64,000 nt of DNA. Source: Candidatus Villigracilis affinis (GTDB taxonomy: Bacteria > Chloroflexota > Anaerolineae > Anaerolineales > Villigracilaceae). The position numbers and the translations under genes are program-made. Positions within the stretch are counted from its first letter, which is position 1. Each line of letters begins with the position of its first letter. Positions 15,854 to 23,611 of this stretch are shown piece by piece. Under the pieces are notes generated by a model that did no database searches, had not been told where the DNA came from, and saw only the letters and a list, made by a program, of their open reading frames with translations. The stretch spans positions 1 through 64,000 of the forward strand of contig JADKEA010000023.1 in NCBI GenBank assembly GCA_016718275.1, in the 5' to 3' direction.

Positions 15854-18370
15854 ATGAAAAAACCAAAAATCCTTCTTGCCGTTATTTTATTGGTGCTGTT
15901 TTTTACACAGGCACTTCCCGTTCTCGCGCATCCTGCCGATGTGTACACACATCATATCCATATCAACATCGCGCAGGAGTCTGTAGCCATCAAATGGGAG
16001 ATTCGCCCCGGGCCCTTGCTCATTCAATCCATCTGGTTCAATGCGGATGCCGATCAGGATGGCGCAGTAAATGAGGAGGAAGCCATCACGTGGGGCAATG
16101 CTCGGCTTTCGCAGATCACATCCCTGCTGAATGGAGTCAAATTGCCATTAACGCTTGATGGCGTGCAATTCCCATCCAGCGTGGATTTGTTTCAGGCAGG
16201 GCAGGAATTCATTGTTGTCAATCTATCTGCAAACACCATCGATTCAGGCGAGATTTATCAGCTGGCATTCAAGAATGGATTTGAAGAACAAAAATCCCTC
16301 AATTGGTATTATGTCACCGCCGAAGATGGGATGAAATTCGAAACGCCCCAGCAAAAGAATGCCCAAATCGCGTTGAAAGTTTTTCCACCTTCCGCGCAGG
16401 ATGGCGCTCAGGTTAAACTGCTCGATGTATGGGATAGCAGCATGCCGTCACTTTCCTCTTGGCAGGGCGGAACGCCTCCCGCCACGCCCGAGCCTGCCGC
16501 GCCAACTCCACAGCAGAACGCCAACCTTGAGCAACTCCTGGATCTCGTCCGCGCGAAGGAATTCTCGCTTTCCTTTTATATTTTTGCATTGGGTATTTCG
16601 CTGGTGTTGGGCGCGCTCCATGCGTTGACTCCCGGTCACGGCAAGACGGTCGTTGCCGCCTATCTCGTCGGTTCACGCGGGACCGTCTGGCATGCGGTGG
16701 TCCTCGGGTCAGTGGTCACGCTGACGCATACCGGCTCCGTCTTTTTGCTTGGCATCATCACGCTCGCCGCTTCGAAATACATCGTGCCGACGGATATCAT
16801 TCCGTGGCTGGAAATCCTTTCCGGTCTGCTCATCGTTGGGCTTGGTATGTATCTGCTGTGGCAGAGATTTGTATACTGGTGGAAATTAAGACAGCCCGCC
16901 GTTGTACAGGAAAAATCCGCGAGAAAGATTTCGTTAACCCCATCTGCCGCGCCGAAGAAAGTGACTGGTATATCGGTCATCCAAAAACCTTCTGCGAACA
17001 TGCATCACCACGGCGATGGAAAACTGCATTCCCACGATGTGCCCGAAGCCATCACTTGGCGCTCGCTCATCGCCCTCGGCGTCAGCGGCGGACTTGTTCC
17101 CTGTCCCGATGCGATCGCGATCCTGCTGGTGGCGGTTGCCATCAATCGCATCTTCCTCGGGCTGGCATTGATCGTTTCATTCAGCCTCGGCCTGGCTGTG
17201 GTGTTGATCGCCATCGGTCTGTTGATGGTTTCGAGCCGCAGGCTATTCGATAAAGTCAGTTTTCTCGATAAGATCGCACCGGTCATGCCGATTGTCTCTG
17301 CGGTGGTGGTGCTGGCGCTTGGCTTCGCGCTCACGTGGGGAGCCTATGTCCGGGCGAAAGATTCTCTCGGTTTGGGCGAAGCAGGCGCGGGCGGAGTTGA
17401 AGATGCGCGCATTGTCTATCAACTCGAAGGACAGGACCGCATCAAGCAGTTATTCATTTCAGATATCCGCGGGTCTCAGCCAGTGGCATTGACGAGCGGC
17501 TCAAACAGCGCAGTGGATTTTGCCCCCTCCCCCGATGGCTCGCGTGTCGTGTACATTGCGCAGACAGGCGACTTGAAAAATGAAATTTGGCTCGCCGATG
17601 TGAACAGCGGCGAAAATAAAAAACTGGCCGATTGCAGCGAGGCGATGTGCTCGCAGCCGGTCTGGTCGCCGGATGGCTCGCGCGTGCTCTACGAACACAT
17701 CAGCCTCGAAGCTACGAACGCTACCGGCCTGGCGACCCTGTGGTGGGTCGATGTGAATACCGGCAAGGCTCAATCTCTTTTTCAAGAGGAACAATTGCCG
17801 GGCGCGAATCCACGCTGGTCACCGGATGGAAAGTGGCTGAGCTATGCCACCTCTGAAAATATTCAGTTGTACAACCTTGAAAATGGGGAAAGCCGTGCCA
17901 TTACCAGCGCGCTGGGCGCGTCTGCCGCGTGGGCACCGGATGGGAAATCCGTTTTGTATCGTGATGTCATCATTCAATCCAACCAGTTCATCACGCAGCT
18001 TTTCATTTACGACCTGCAGACAAAGACTTCTACCAATATCAGTCCCGACCTCGGCTTCGAGAATATTCTCGCTGCCTGGTCGCCCGATGGTGAATGGATC
18101 GCCGTGGTGCGGCGTGACCTTTCCATTCCGCGCGGCGACCAGATCTGGCTGATGCGCGCCGATGGCAGTGAATCGCACGCGATCACCGATTCGCTAAATT
18201 CACTGCACGGCACATTGAGTTGGTCTGGCGATGGAAAATCCATTTTGTATGACCTGTACGACCTGGATGCCTTTCCTCTGGCATCGAAATTGCAGATGGT
18301 GGATGTGGCTTCCAGTAAAGTGACCGACCTGGGCATTGCGGGCTACAACCCCAAATGGCTCTGGCCGTAA
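15854..18370 (+). CDS. NicO-family metal transporter fused to a beta-propeller
   Basis: This 838-residue protein has a signal peptide (cleavage near A25, then HPADVYTHH) and a beta-rich domain at about 26-205 with an EF-hand-like loop, DADQDGAVNEEE (65-76). A NicO (RcnA-like nickel/cobalt) transporter follows at about 236-500, with HALTPGHGKT (256-265), a His-rich loop (HHHGDGKLHSHD, 384-395) and GLVPCPDAIAILL (413-425). A TolB-like PD40 propeller spans about 515-838. The last domain is not normal for NicO proteins. It closes the 12729-18370 operon; a terminator and the Fur/Zur gene follow. Export or import of Ni, Co or Zn is plausible. Confidence 0.88.
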   Translation: MKKPKILLAVILLVLFFTQALPVLAHPADVYTHHIHINIAQESVAIKWEIRPGPLLIQSIWFNADADQDGAVNEEEAITWGNARLSQITSLLNGVKLPLTLDGVQFPSSVDLFQAGQEFIVVNLSANTIDSGEIYQLAFKNGFEEQKSLNWYYVTAEDGMKFETPQQKNAQIALKVFPPSAQDGAQVKLLDVWDSSMPSLSSWQGGTPPATPEPAAPTPQQNANLEQLLDLVRAKEFSLSFYIFALGISLVLGALHALTPGHGKTVVAAYLVGSRGTVWHAVVLGSVVTLTHTGSVFLLGIITLAASKYIVPTDIIPWLEILSGLLIVGLGMYLLWQRFVYWWKLRQPAVVQEKSARKISLTPSAAPKKVTGISVIQKPSANMHHHGDGKLHSHDVPEAITWRSLIALGVSGGLVPCPDAIAILLVAVAINRIFLGLALIVSFSLGLAVVLIAIGLLMVSSRRLFDKVSFLDKIAPVMPIVSAVVVLALGFALTWGAYVRAKDSLGLGEAGAGGVEDARIVYQLEGQDRIKQLFISDIRGSQPVALTSGSNSAVDFAPSPDGSRVVYIAQTGDLKNEIWLADVNSGENKKLADCSEAMCSQPVWSPDGSRVLYEHISLEATNATGLATLWWVDVNTGKAQSLFQEEQLPGANPRWSPDGKWLSYATSENIQLYNLENGESRAITSALGASAAWAPDGKSVLYRDVIIQSNQFITQLFIYDLQTKTSTNISPDLGFENILAAWSPDGEWIAVVRRDLSIPRGDQIWLMRADGSESHAITDSLNSLHGTLSWSGDGKSILYDLYDLDAFPLASKLQMVDVASSKVTDLGIAGYNPKWLWP

Positions 18371-18379
18371 ACAGGCTTT

Positions 18380-18406
18380 AACGCGGGATTGACTCCCGCG
18401 TTTTTT
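18380..18406 (+). terminator. Intrinsic terminator
   Basis: ACGCGGGA at 18381-18388 pairs with TCCCGCGT at 18394-18401 around TTGAC, followed by a T-run. It separates the transporter operon from the fur/znu operon. Confidence 0.92.
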
Positions 18407-18415
18407 CTGGATATA

Positions 18416-18440
18416 CTTATTGAAAATGATTTTCAGTAAG
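18416..18440. promoter_or_regulatory. Fur/Zur-type operator
   Basis: The core TGAAAATGATTTTCA at 18421-18435 is a perfect 7-1-7 palindrome, and the flanks CTTAT/GTAAG extend it to 25 bp with one mismatched pair. It ends 13 bp before the regulator start codon. A 7-1-7 dyad is the classic form of Fur-superfamily binding sites. Autoregulation plus control of znuA downstream is inferred. Confidence 0.85.
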
Positions 18441-18453
18441 AAAAACGGTGAAT

Positions 18454-18870
18454 ATGTCCTCTGAAACCTGGCTGGAACAACTGCACGACAATGGATATCG
18501 CGTCACTGCCGCACGGCGCGCGGTGGTGGATGTGGTGTATGGAAACACCCACGCGCTCACACCCATCGAGGTGTACGATCAGGCGCGCAAAAAGTACCGT
18601 GCCCTCGGCCTGGTCACTGTGTATCGCACGCTTGAAAAACTCGAAGAACTGCACCTCATTCAACGCGTGCATCAGCCCATTGGTTGTCAGGCGTTCATCT
18701 CGGCGGGGTTGGGGCATCAGCATTTATTGTTGTGCAAAACCTGCGGTCAGGTGGAATTCTTCGAAGGTGACGATCTCGATGCGTTGACGAAATCCATCGC
18801 AAGGAAAACAGGTTACCAAATTCAGGAGCACTGGCTGCAACTGTTTGGCCTGTGCGCAAACTGCAAGTAA
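18454..18870 (+). CDS. Fur-family metalloregulator, probably Zur
   Basis: This 138-residue repressor has the winged-helix domain at about residues 5-85 (DNGYRVTAARRAVVDVVY, then LGLVTVYRTLEKLEEL) and the dimerisation/metal domain at 86-138. Metal ligands are visible in GHQHLLLCKTCGQ and the C-terminal LCANCK pair of Cys, typical structural zinc sites. The ATG at 18454 follows the palindromic operator closely. Because the following genes encode a Znu-type importer, zinc is the most likely corepressor, though Mn or Fe cannot be excluded. Confidence 0.92.
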   Translation: MSSETWLEQLHDNGYRVTAARRAVVDVVYGNTHALTPIEVYDQARKKYRALGLVTVYRTLEKLEELHLIQRVHQPIGCQAFISAGLGHQHLLLCKTCGQVEFFEGDDLDALTKSIARKTGYQIQEHWLQLFGLCANCK

Positions 18871-18881
18871 GAAGTTAATCC

Positions 18882-18904
18882 ATCCCTCGTCATTGGCGAG
18901 GGAT
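18882..18904 (+). promoter_or_regulatory. Hairpin in the fur-znuA intercistronic region
   Basis: ATCCCTCG at 18882-18889 pairs with CGAGGGAT at 18897-18904 around 7 nt and is followed by an A-run, not a T-run. It ends 7 nt before the AGGAG ribosome-binding site of znuA. It is therefore not a plus-strand terminator; it may set relative expression by mRNA processing or stability. Confidence 0.4.
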
Positions 18905-18922
18905 AAAAAACAGGAGTTCTAA

Positions 18923-19861
18923 ATGAAAAAGGTTTTCAATACCATTATTGGGATGATGACCCTCGCGGCTCTTTTCTTAACCGCATGCGGGTCGGCCTCC
19001 ACCGGCAGTGACGGCGCTTTGAGTGTGCTCGCCTCTACCTCCTTCCTCACGGACATTGCCCAGAACGTGGCAGGTGACCGGGTGCAGGTACAGTCACTAC
19101 TCCCCATCGGCGCGGACCCGCATGCCTATCAACCTGCCCCATCTGATGTGGCGAAGATTTCAGAAAGCAAAGTATTGATCCTGAACGGCCTCGAATACGA
19201 GCATTTCATCGAGCCATTGCTGGAAAACGCTGGCGGTGAACGTCTGGTCATCGAAGCGACGGCGGGGTTGACTCCGCTTCAAATGGAGGAACATGCCGAT
19301 GAAGCAGAATCAGGCGACAGTCACGGTTATGAAGCGGGTGATCCGCACATGTGGCTTGACCCGAACCTCGTCATCACCTATGTCGAAAACATCCGCGATG
19401 GATTAAGCGAGGCTGACCCCGAAGGCGCGGAGATCTACGCGGCCAATGCGGCTGCCTATATTGTGCAACTACAAGATCTGGATGCGTTCATTAAAGAGCA
19501 GGTCGAAACCATTCCTGTTGAGCGGCGTTTGTTGATCACGAATCATGAGGCCATGGGTTACTTTGCGGCTCGTTATGGGTTTAAAGTTGTGGATACCATT
19601 CTGCCGAGTTTTAGCTCCGAGGCGAGTGCATCGGCTCAGGAGATCGCGGCGGCGGTGGATGCGGTGAAGAATTCAGGCGCGCCTGCCATTTTCCTCGGCG
19701 AAGTGGAAAATGCCGACCTTGCGAACCAGATCGCTGCTGAAACTGGTGTGAAGGTGGTGGATGGTTTGTACCTTGAATCCCTGACTGATGGCGGCCCTGC
19801 CTCGACCTATATAGAAATGATGAAGAATAATGTCATTCAAATTGTGGATGGTTTGAAGTAA
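18923..19861 (+). CDS. znuA: Zinc/manganese ABC importer, substrate-binding lipoprotein
   Basis: This 312-residue cluster A-I solute-binding lipoprotein has a lipobox LTAC (Cys22). Typical landmarks are VLASTSFLTDIAQNVAGD, PIGADPHAYQPAPSD with the first metal His, ILNGLEYEHFIEPLLENAGG, a short acidic/His stretch (HADEAESGDSHGYEAGD) before PHMWLDP, NHEAMGYFAARYGF, and the C-terminal LGEVENADLANQIAAETG. The charged His loop favours zinc over manganese. AGGAG precedes the start. Genes for the ATPase and permease follow, so this is a complete importer, placed behind the Fur/Zur operator. Confidence 0.92.
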   Translation: MKKVFNTIIGMMTLAALFLTACGSASTGSDGALSVLASTSFLTDIAQNVAGDRVQVQSLLPIGADPHAYQPAPSDVAKISESKVLILNGLEYEHFIEPLLENAGGERLVIEATAGLTPLQMEEHADEAESGDSHGYEAGDPHMWLDPNLVITYVENIRDGLSEADPEGAEIYAANAAAYIVQLQDLDAFIKEQVETIPVERRLLITNHEAMGYFAARYGFKVVDTILPSFSSEASASAQEIAAAVDAVKNSGAPAIFLGEVENADLANQIAAETGVKVVDGLYLESLTDGGPASTYIEMMKNNVIQIVDGLK

Positions 19862-19922
19862 GATGGAAGAGAAATAGACGCGTCTTTCACTCGACATTCC
19901 AAAATCGTAAATCAAAAATCAA

Positions 19923-20726
19923 ATGACTCACACACCTCATCGTCTCGAAGTTCAAAATATCAGCATCGGCTATGGTGACAAGATCATCATGCATGATCTT
20001 AGTTTTCAAGTGCCGCATGGTGCGCGTGTTGCCGTGGTGGGGCCAAACGGCGCAGGTAAATCCACTTTGTTCAAAGCGTTGGTCGGATTGCTGCCTGTGA
20101 AGAGCGGACGAATCATCATTCACGGTGAATCGCTTGGCGTTCATAAGGATTGCGTGGCGTACGTCCCCCAGCGCGAAGAAGTGGACTGGCGCTTCCCGGT
20201 CACGGTCAACGATGTGGTGATGATGGGTCGCTTCGGGCAGATGGGCTGGTTTAAACGTGCGTCTGCACATGATCGCAGCCTGGTGCGTAAAAGCCTGGAG
20301 CAAATGGGAATCGCGGACCTTGCGGAGCATTCCATTGGTCAGCTTTCGGGCGGGCAGCAGCAGCGCGCATTTCTGGCGCGTGCCATTGCGCAGGAGCCGC
20401 ATATCCTGTTGATGGATGAACCGTTCACCGGGGTGGATGTGACCACACAAGAGGTGACGCTCAACCTGCTTGATCATTTACACCGCAAACAGGTGACAGC
20501 GATCATTTCCACGCACGATCTTAATTTAGCCGCATCACGTTTCGATCTTGTGCTTTTGCTGAATCATCGCCTGATTGCATTTGGAACACCACAGGAAGTG
20601 TTTGTGAAGGAAAATCTCACACAGGCGTTTGGTAATTCACTGTTGGTGATGGAAAATGGAATGATGTTGGTGGATGAGTGCTGTCCTCCCGATGAAGAAC
20701 ATCACCATCATGCCGAGGCTCAATGA
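19923..20726 (+). CDS. znuC: Zinc/manganese ABC importer, ATPase
   Basis: This 267-residue ATPase has Walker A GPNGAGKST near residues 41-49, Q-loop YVPQREEVDW, signature LSGGQQQR, Walker B ILLMDEPF and switch His in ISTHDLNLAA. The YVPQ.E.DW stretch is typical of the metal-specific ABC group. The C-terminal tail is His-rich (EEHHHHAEAQ), suggesting metal binding or sensing. The gene overlaps the permease gene by four bases. The 61-bp gap before it contains AT-rich words (CAAAATCG, CAAAAATCAA) and no clear Shine-Dalgarno. Confidence 0.93.
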   Translation: MTHTPHRLEVQNISIGYGDKIIMHDLSFQVPHGARVAVVGPNGAGKSTLFKALVGLLPVKSGRIIIHGESLGVHKDCVAYVPQREEVDWRFPVTVNDVVMMGRFGQMGWFKRASAHDRSLVRKSLEQMGIADLAEHSIGQLSGGQQQRAFLARAIAQEPHILLMDEPFTGVDVTTQEVTLNLLDHLHRKQVTAIISTHDLNLAASRFDLVLLLNHRLIAFGTPQEVFVKENLTQAFGNSLLVMENGMMLVDECCPPDEEHHHHAEAQ

Positions 20727-21538
20727 ACTTTCTCTTTGAACCTCTTGCCTACGAATTCATGCAGCGCGGACTGCTTGCCTCAGTTATTGTCGGTGTGTTG
20801 TGCGCGGTGATGGGGACGTATGTTGTTTTGCGCGGCATGGCTTTTCTGGGTGACGCGATGGCACATGCGATCCTGCCGGGTGTGGCAATTGCCTACATCC
20901 TCAAAGGCGATCTGCTCATCGGCGCGGGAATTGCTGCTATTACCGTAGCCCTAATCATTGGACTGTTTACCAAAGATGGCGCAGTCAAAGAAGATACCGC
21001 CATTGGCATTCTGTTTGCGGCGGCGCTCTCTCTGGGCGTTGCGCTGATCAGCACCATGCAGACCTATGCAGTGGACCTGTCTCATATTTTGTTTGGCAAT
21101 GTACTCGGAGTCAGTGTTTCAGATTTATGGCTGATCGGTGGATTGAGTTTTGCTATTTTGCTTACAGTGGCATTGCTGTTCAAGCCCTTTCTCGTCATTT
21201 CGTTTGACCCCGTTCTTGCTGCCACTTTGCGCCTGCCCGCGGAATTGCTTCGTAACCTCATGCTCGTCCTGCTGGCGTTGACCGTGGTGGTCTCGCTCCA
21301 AACAGTGGGCGTCAGCCTGGCTGCCGCGATGCTGGTCACGCCCGCAGCAACGGCGTATCTGCTCACCCGTCGGTTGTTGCCGATGATGTTCGTCTCCGCA
21401 GCGATCGGCGCTTTGTCATCGGTCATCGGTTTGTATCTGAGCTATTACTTCAATATTGTGTCGGGCTCGGCCATAGTACTAACGGCTACCGCCATGTTCC
21501 TACTTGGGTTCTTGTGGAAACGAATAAAGTCCGTATAA
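20723..21538 (+). CDS. znuB: Zinc/manganese ABC importer, permease
   Basis: This 271-residue integral membrane protein of the ABC-3 family has about eight helices. The start FEPLAYEFMQRGLLASVIVGVLCAV and the YVVLRGMAFLGDAMAHAILPG segment, with the conserved Gly-Asp-Ala cytoplasmic loop that contacts the ATPase, are diagnostic. LLTRRLLPMM and the last helix also fit. It starts within the ATPase gene (ATGA overlap) and is the last gene of the regulator-importer operon. The metal is inferred from context. Confidence 0.92.
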   Translation: MNFLFEPLAYEFMQRGLLASVIVGVLCAVMGTYVVLRGMAFLGDAMAHAILPGVAIAYILKGDLLIGAGIAAITVALIIGLFTKDGAVKEDTAIGILFAAALSLGVALISTMQTYAVDLSHILFGNVLGVSVSDLWLIGGLSFAILLTVALLFKPFLVISFDPVLAATLRLPAELLRNLMLVLLALTVVVSLQTVGVSLAAAMLVTPAATAYLLTRRLLPMMFVSAAIGALSSVIGLYLSYYFNIVSGSAIVLTATAMFLLGFLWKRIKSV

Positions 21539-21585
21539 AATAATTTTATTGTTATCCACCAGACCAATCTATAGGAGAATTTCCA

Positions 21586-22029
21586 ATGACCATTATTGAA
21601 TCATCCATCAAGATCAACAAAACAGTTGAAGAGGTTTTTGATTACCTCACCAATCTCGAGAATATGAAGAAAATGAGCGAATATGTCACTGGCATTGAAG
21701 TGGATGGCCCGCTCAAACTTGGAACTAAATACAAGGTCACCACCACCAGCTTCGGTAAGTCCAATACCACGACGAATGAGATCATCGCTTTCGAGAAGAA
21801 CAAACTACTCTCCACAAAGACCTACGCGCCGCCCCCCGCATCAGACATGGTCAATACCACCATCCTCGAAGCGGATGGTTCTGGTACAAAAATGATCGCG
21901 CAGATGGATGCCGTGCTCCTCCCGCCCGGAATGCCCAGCATGCCCGGCATGGAAGATATGATGAAGAAGCAGCTCATTACCGGTATCGAAACGACCCTTG
22001 CTTCATATAAAAAGGCGATCGAAGGCTAA
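21586..22029 (+). CDS. SRPBCC (START-like) domain protein
   Basis: This 147-residue protein begins with IIESSIKINKTVEEVFDYLTNLENMKKMSEYV, the standard opening of polyketide cyclase/dehydrase-type SRPBCC proteins. A Pro/Met-rich loop (LLPPGMPSMPGMEDMMKK) precedes the last helix. It is predicted to be soluble with a hydrophobic cavity. TAGGAGA precedes the ATG. It is flanked by the znu genes and an intrinsic terminator; nothing ties it to metal transport. The ligand is unknown. Confidence 0.88.
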   Translation: MTIIESSIKINKTVEEVFDYLTNLENMKKMSEYVTGIEVDGPLKLGTKYKVTTTSFGKSNTTTNEIIAFEKNKLLSTKTYAPPPASDMVNTTILEADGSGTKMIAQMDAVLLPPGMPSMPGMEDMMKKQLITGIETTLASYKKAIEG

Positions 22030-22053
22030 TTTATCACTTTATTGGTAGACTCG

Positions 22054-22082
22054 CTCCCGCCGCATCCCCGGCGGGAGTTTTT
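22054..22082 (+). terminator. Intrinsic terminator
   Basis: CTCCCGCCG at 22054-22062 pairs with CGGCGGGAG at 22069-22077 around a 6-nt loop, followed by TTTTT. Confidence 0.93.
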
Positions 22083-22107
22083 ATTCCAACGTGCTGCTCA
22101 AAAGCGG

Positions 22108-22113
22108 TAGAAT
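22108..22113 (+). promoter_or_regulatory. -10 box of a probable leaderless promoter
   Basis: TAGAAT ends 7 nt before the ATG at 22121 and no Shine-Dalgarno is present. It supports 22121 as the start, since the in-frame ATG at 22091 lies upstream of this box. Confidence 0.55.
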
Positions 22114-22120
22114 ACTGCCC

Positions 22121-23611
22121 ATGCGAAAAAACATTCCATCATCCATATCCATTCTTTTTCTGTTCGTTTTTATTTTCACATCCTGTACCCCGCCTTCTCC
22201 AGCGCCCACAGCAACCTTGGCTGCAACATTTACTCCTGTGGCAACGATCACGCCCGAGCCAACCGCATCGAACACCCCGCTCCCCACGGCCACGGCTCTC
22301 CCGGCCCCGGAACGCGCAAGATACATTCTAAATACCAGCATCGACTATGATGCGCACATTGTCACTGTGGATGAGACCATCTATTATCCCAACCATACCG
22401 GTAATCAGCTTAATGCACTGGTCATCGCCATTGTGCCCAATTTATGGGAGGGCAGTTTCAACCTGAGCGGACTTTCCATTAATAGCACGCCGATCACCAC
22501 CTACAACATCAGCGGACAACGGCTCGATATTTCACTCCCTTCTTTTTTCAAACCCGAAGAAGTGATGATCATCAACATTCAATACACATTGAACCTGCCC
22601 TTTGCCGAGCAGGAGGATCCCAGCGTTTCCCGTCCGCGGATTTATGGATACACACGACGCCAATTGAACCTGACGAACTGGTATCCATTTGTCGTGCCTT
22701 ATGTCAACGGGGATTGGGTATTGCATGACCCTTGGTATTACGGTGAACATCTCGTTTATGATTCTGCGGATTTTGAAGTGAATGTCAAATTTGCGGACCC
22801 AGCCAACGCGCCCATCGTAGCCGCCAGCGGGGTGCCCGAACAACGAGCAGACTCTACCCGTTACACCATCACCGCCGCGCGGACGTTTGCCCTTGCCGCC
22901 AGCCCCGAATTTCAGGTTTCAAGTTTGCAGGTTGGGGATATCATCGTGGCTAGTTATTACTTTCCGCTGAGCAAGATCGCCGGGCGCGCCGCCCTGCAAG
23001 CCAGTGCCGAGGCCCTGCAGATCTACAGCCAGAAATATGGGCCGTATCCGCACAAGACGCTTTCGATGGTGATGGGTGATTTCAACGACGGCATGGAATA
23101 TTCTGCTTTCTTTTATCTTTCCCGCGATTTCTACAGCCTGTATGATGAAACGCCCGCCAATTATTTGATCTTTGTCGCTGTGCATGAGACCTCGCATCAG
23201 TGGTGGTTCGATCAGGTAGCCAATGACCAGGCCCAGCAGCCCTGGCTCGATGAATCGCTTGCCACCTATTCAGAACTCGTTTATTACGAAACCCTTCACC
23301 CCGACCTTGTCAGCTGGTGGTGGGCCTATCGCATTGATTTTTACAACCCGCAGGGCTTTGTGGATATTCCGATCTATGATGGGCAGGGATTCCGTCCCTA
23401 CACAAACGCGGCCTATTTTCAAGGAGCACATTTCCTCAGTGAACTTCGCGCCCGCATCGGGGATGATGCCTTTTTTGAATTCATTCAGGATTATCTCGCA
23501 CAGGGACGCAATAAGATCATGACCACCAACGATTTCTTCCGTATCCTCGGTGAACACACCCGCACAGATACTTCGGATATCGTACGCCAATATTTCCAAA
23601 ATATCTATTGA
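22121..23611 (+). CDS. M1-like metallopeptidase lipoprotein
   Basis: This 496-residue gluzincin-type peptidase has a lipobox FTSC (Cys22) followed by a Thr/Pro-rich tether at about residues 23-65. The N-terminal beta domain resembles aminopeptidase N. The zinc site is H355-E-T-S-H359 with the third ligand E378, giving HExxH-x18-E in HETSHQWWFDQVANDQAQQP then WLDE. The usual GAMEN exopeptidase motif is replaced by DFNDGMEYSAFFYL. It should act outside the cell, attached to the membrane. The gene overlaps the next paralogous gene by one base (TGATG), so the pair is translationally coupled. Confidence 0.9.
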   Translation: MRKNIPSSISILFLFVFIFTSCTPPSPAPTATLAATFTPVATITPEPTASNTPLPTATALPAPERARYILNTSIDYDAHIVTVDETIYYPNHTGNQLNALVIAIVPNLWEGSFNLSGLSINSTPITTYNISGQRLDISLPSFFKPEEVMIINIQYTLNLPFAEQEDPSVSRPRIYGYTRRQLNLTNWYPFVVPYVNGDWVLHDPWYYGEHLVYDSADFEVNVKFADPANAPIVAASGVPEQRADSTRYTITAARTFALAASPEFQVSSLQVGDIIVASYYFPLSKIAGRAALQASAEALQIYSQKYGPYPHKTLSMVMGDFNDGMEYSAFFYLSRDFYSLYDETPANYLIFVAVHETSHQWWFDQVANDQAQQPWLDESLATYSELVYYETLHPDLVSWWWAYRIDFYNPQGFVDIPIYDGQGFRPYTNAAYFQGAHFLSELRARIGDDAFFEFIQDYLAQGRNKIMTTNDFFRILGEHTRTDTSDIVRQYFQNIY

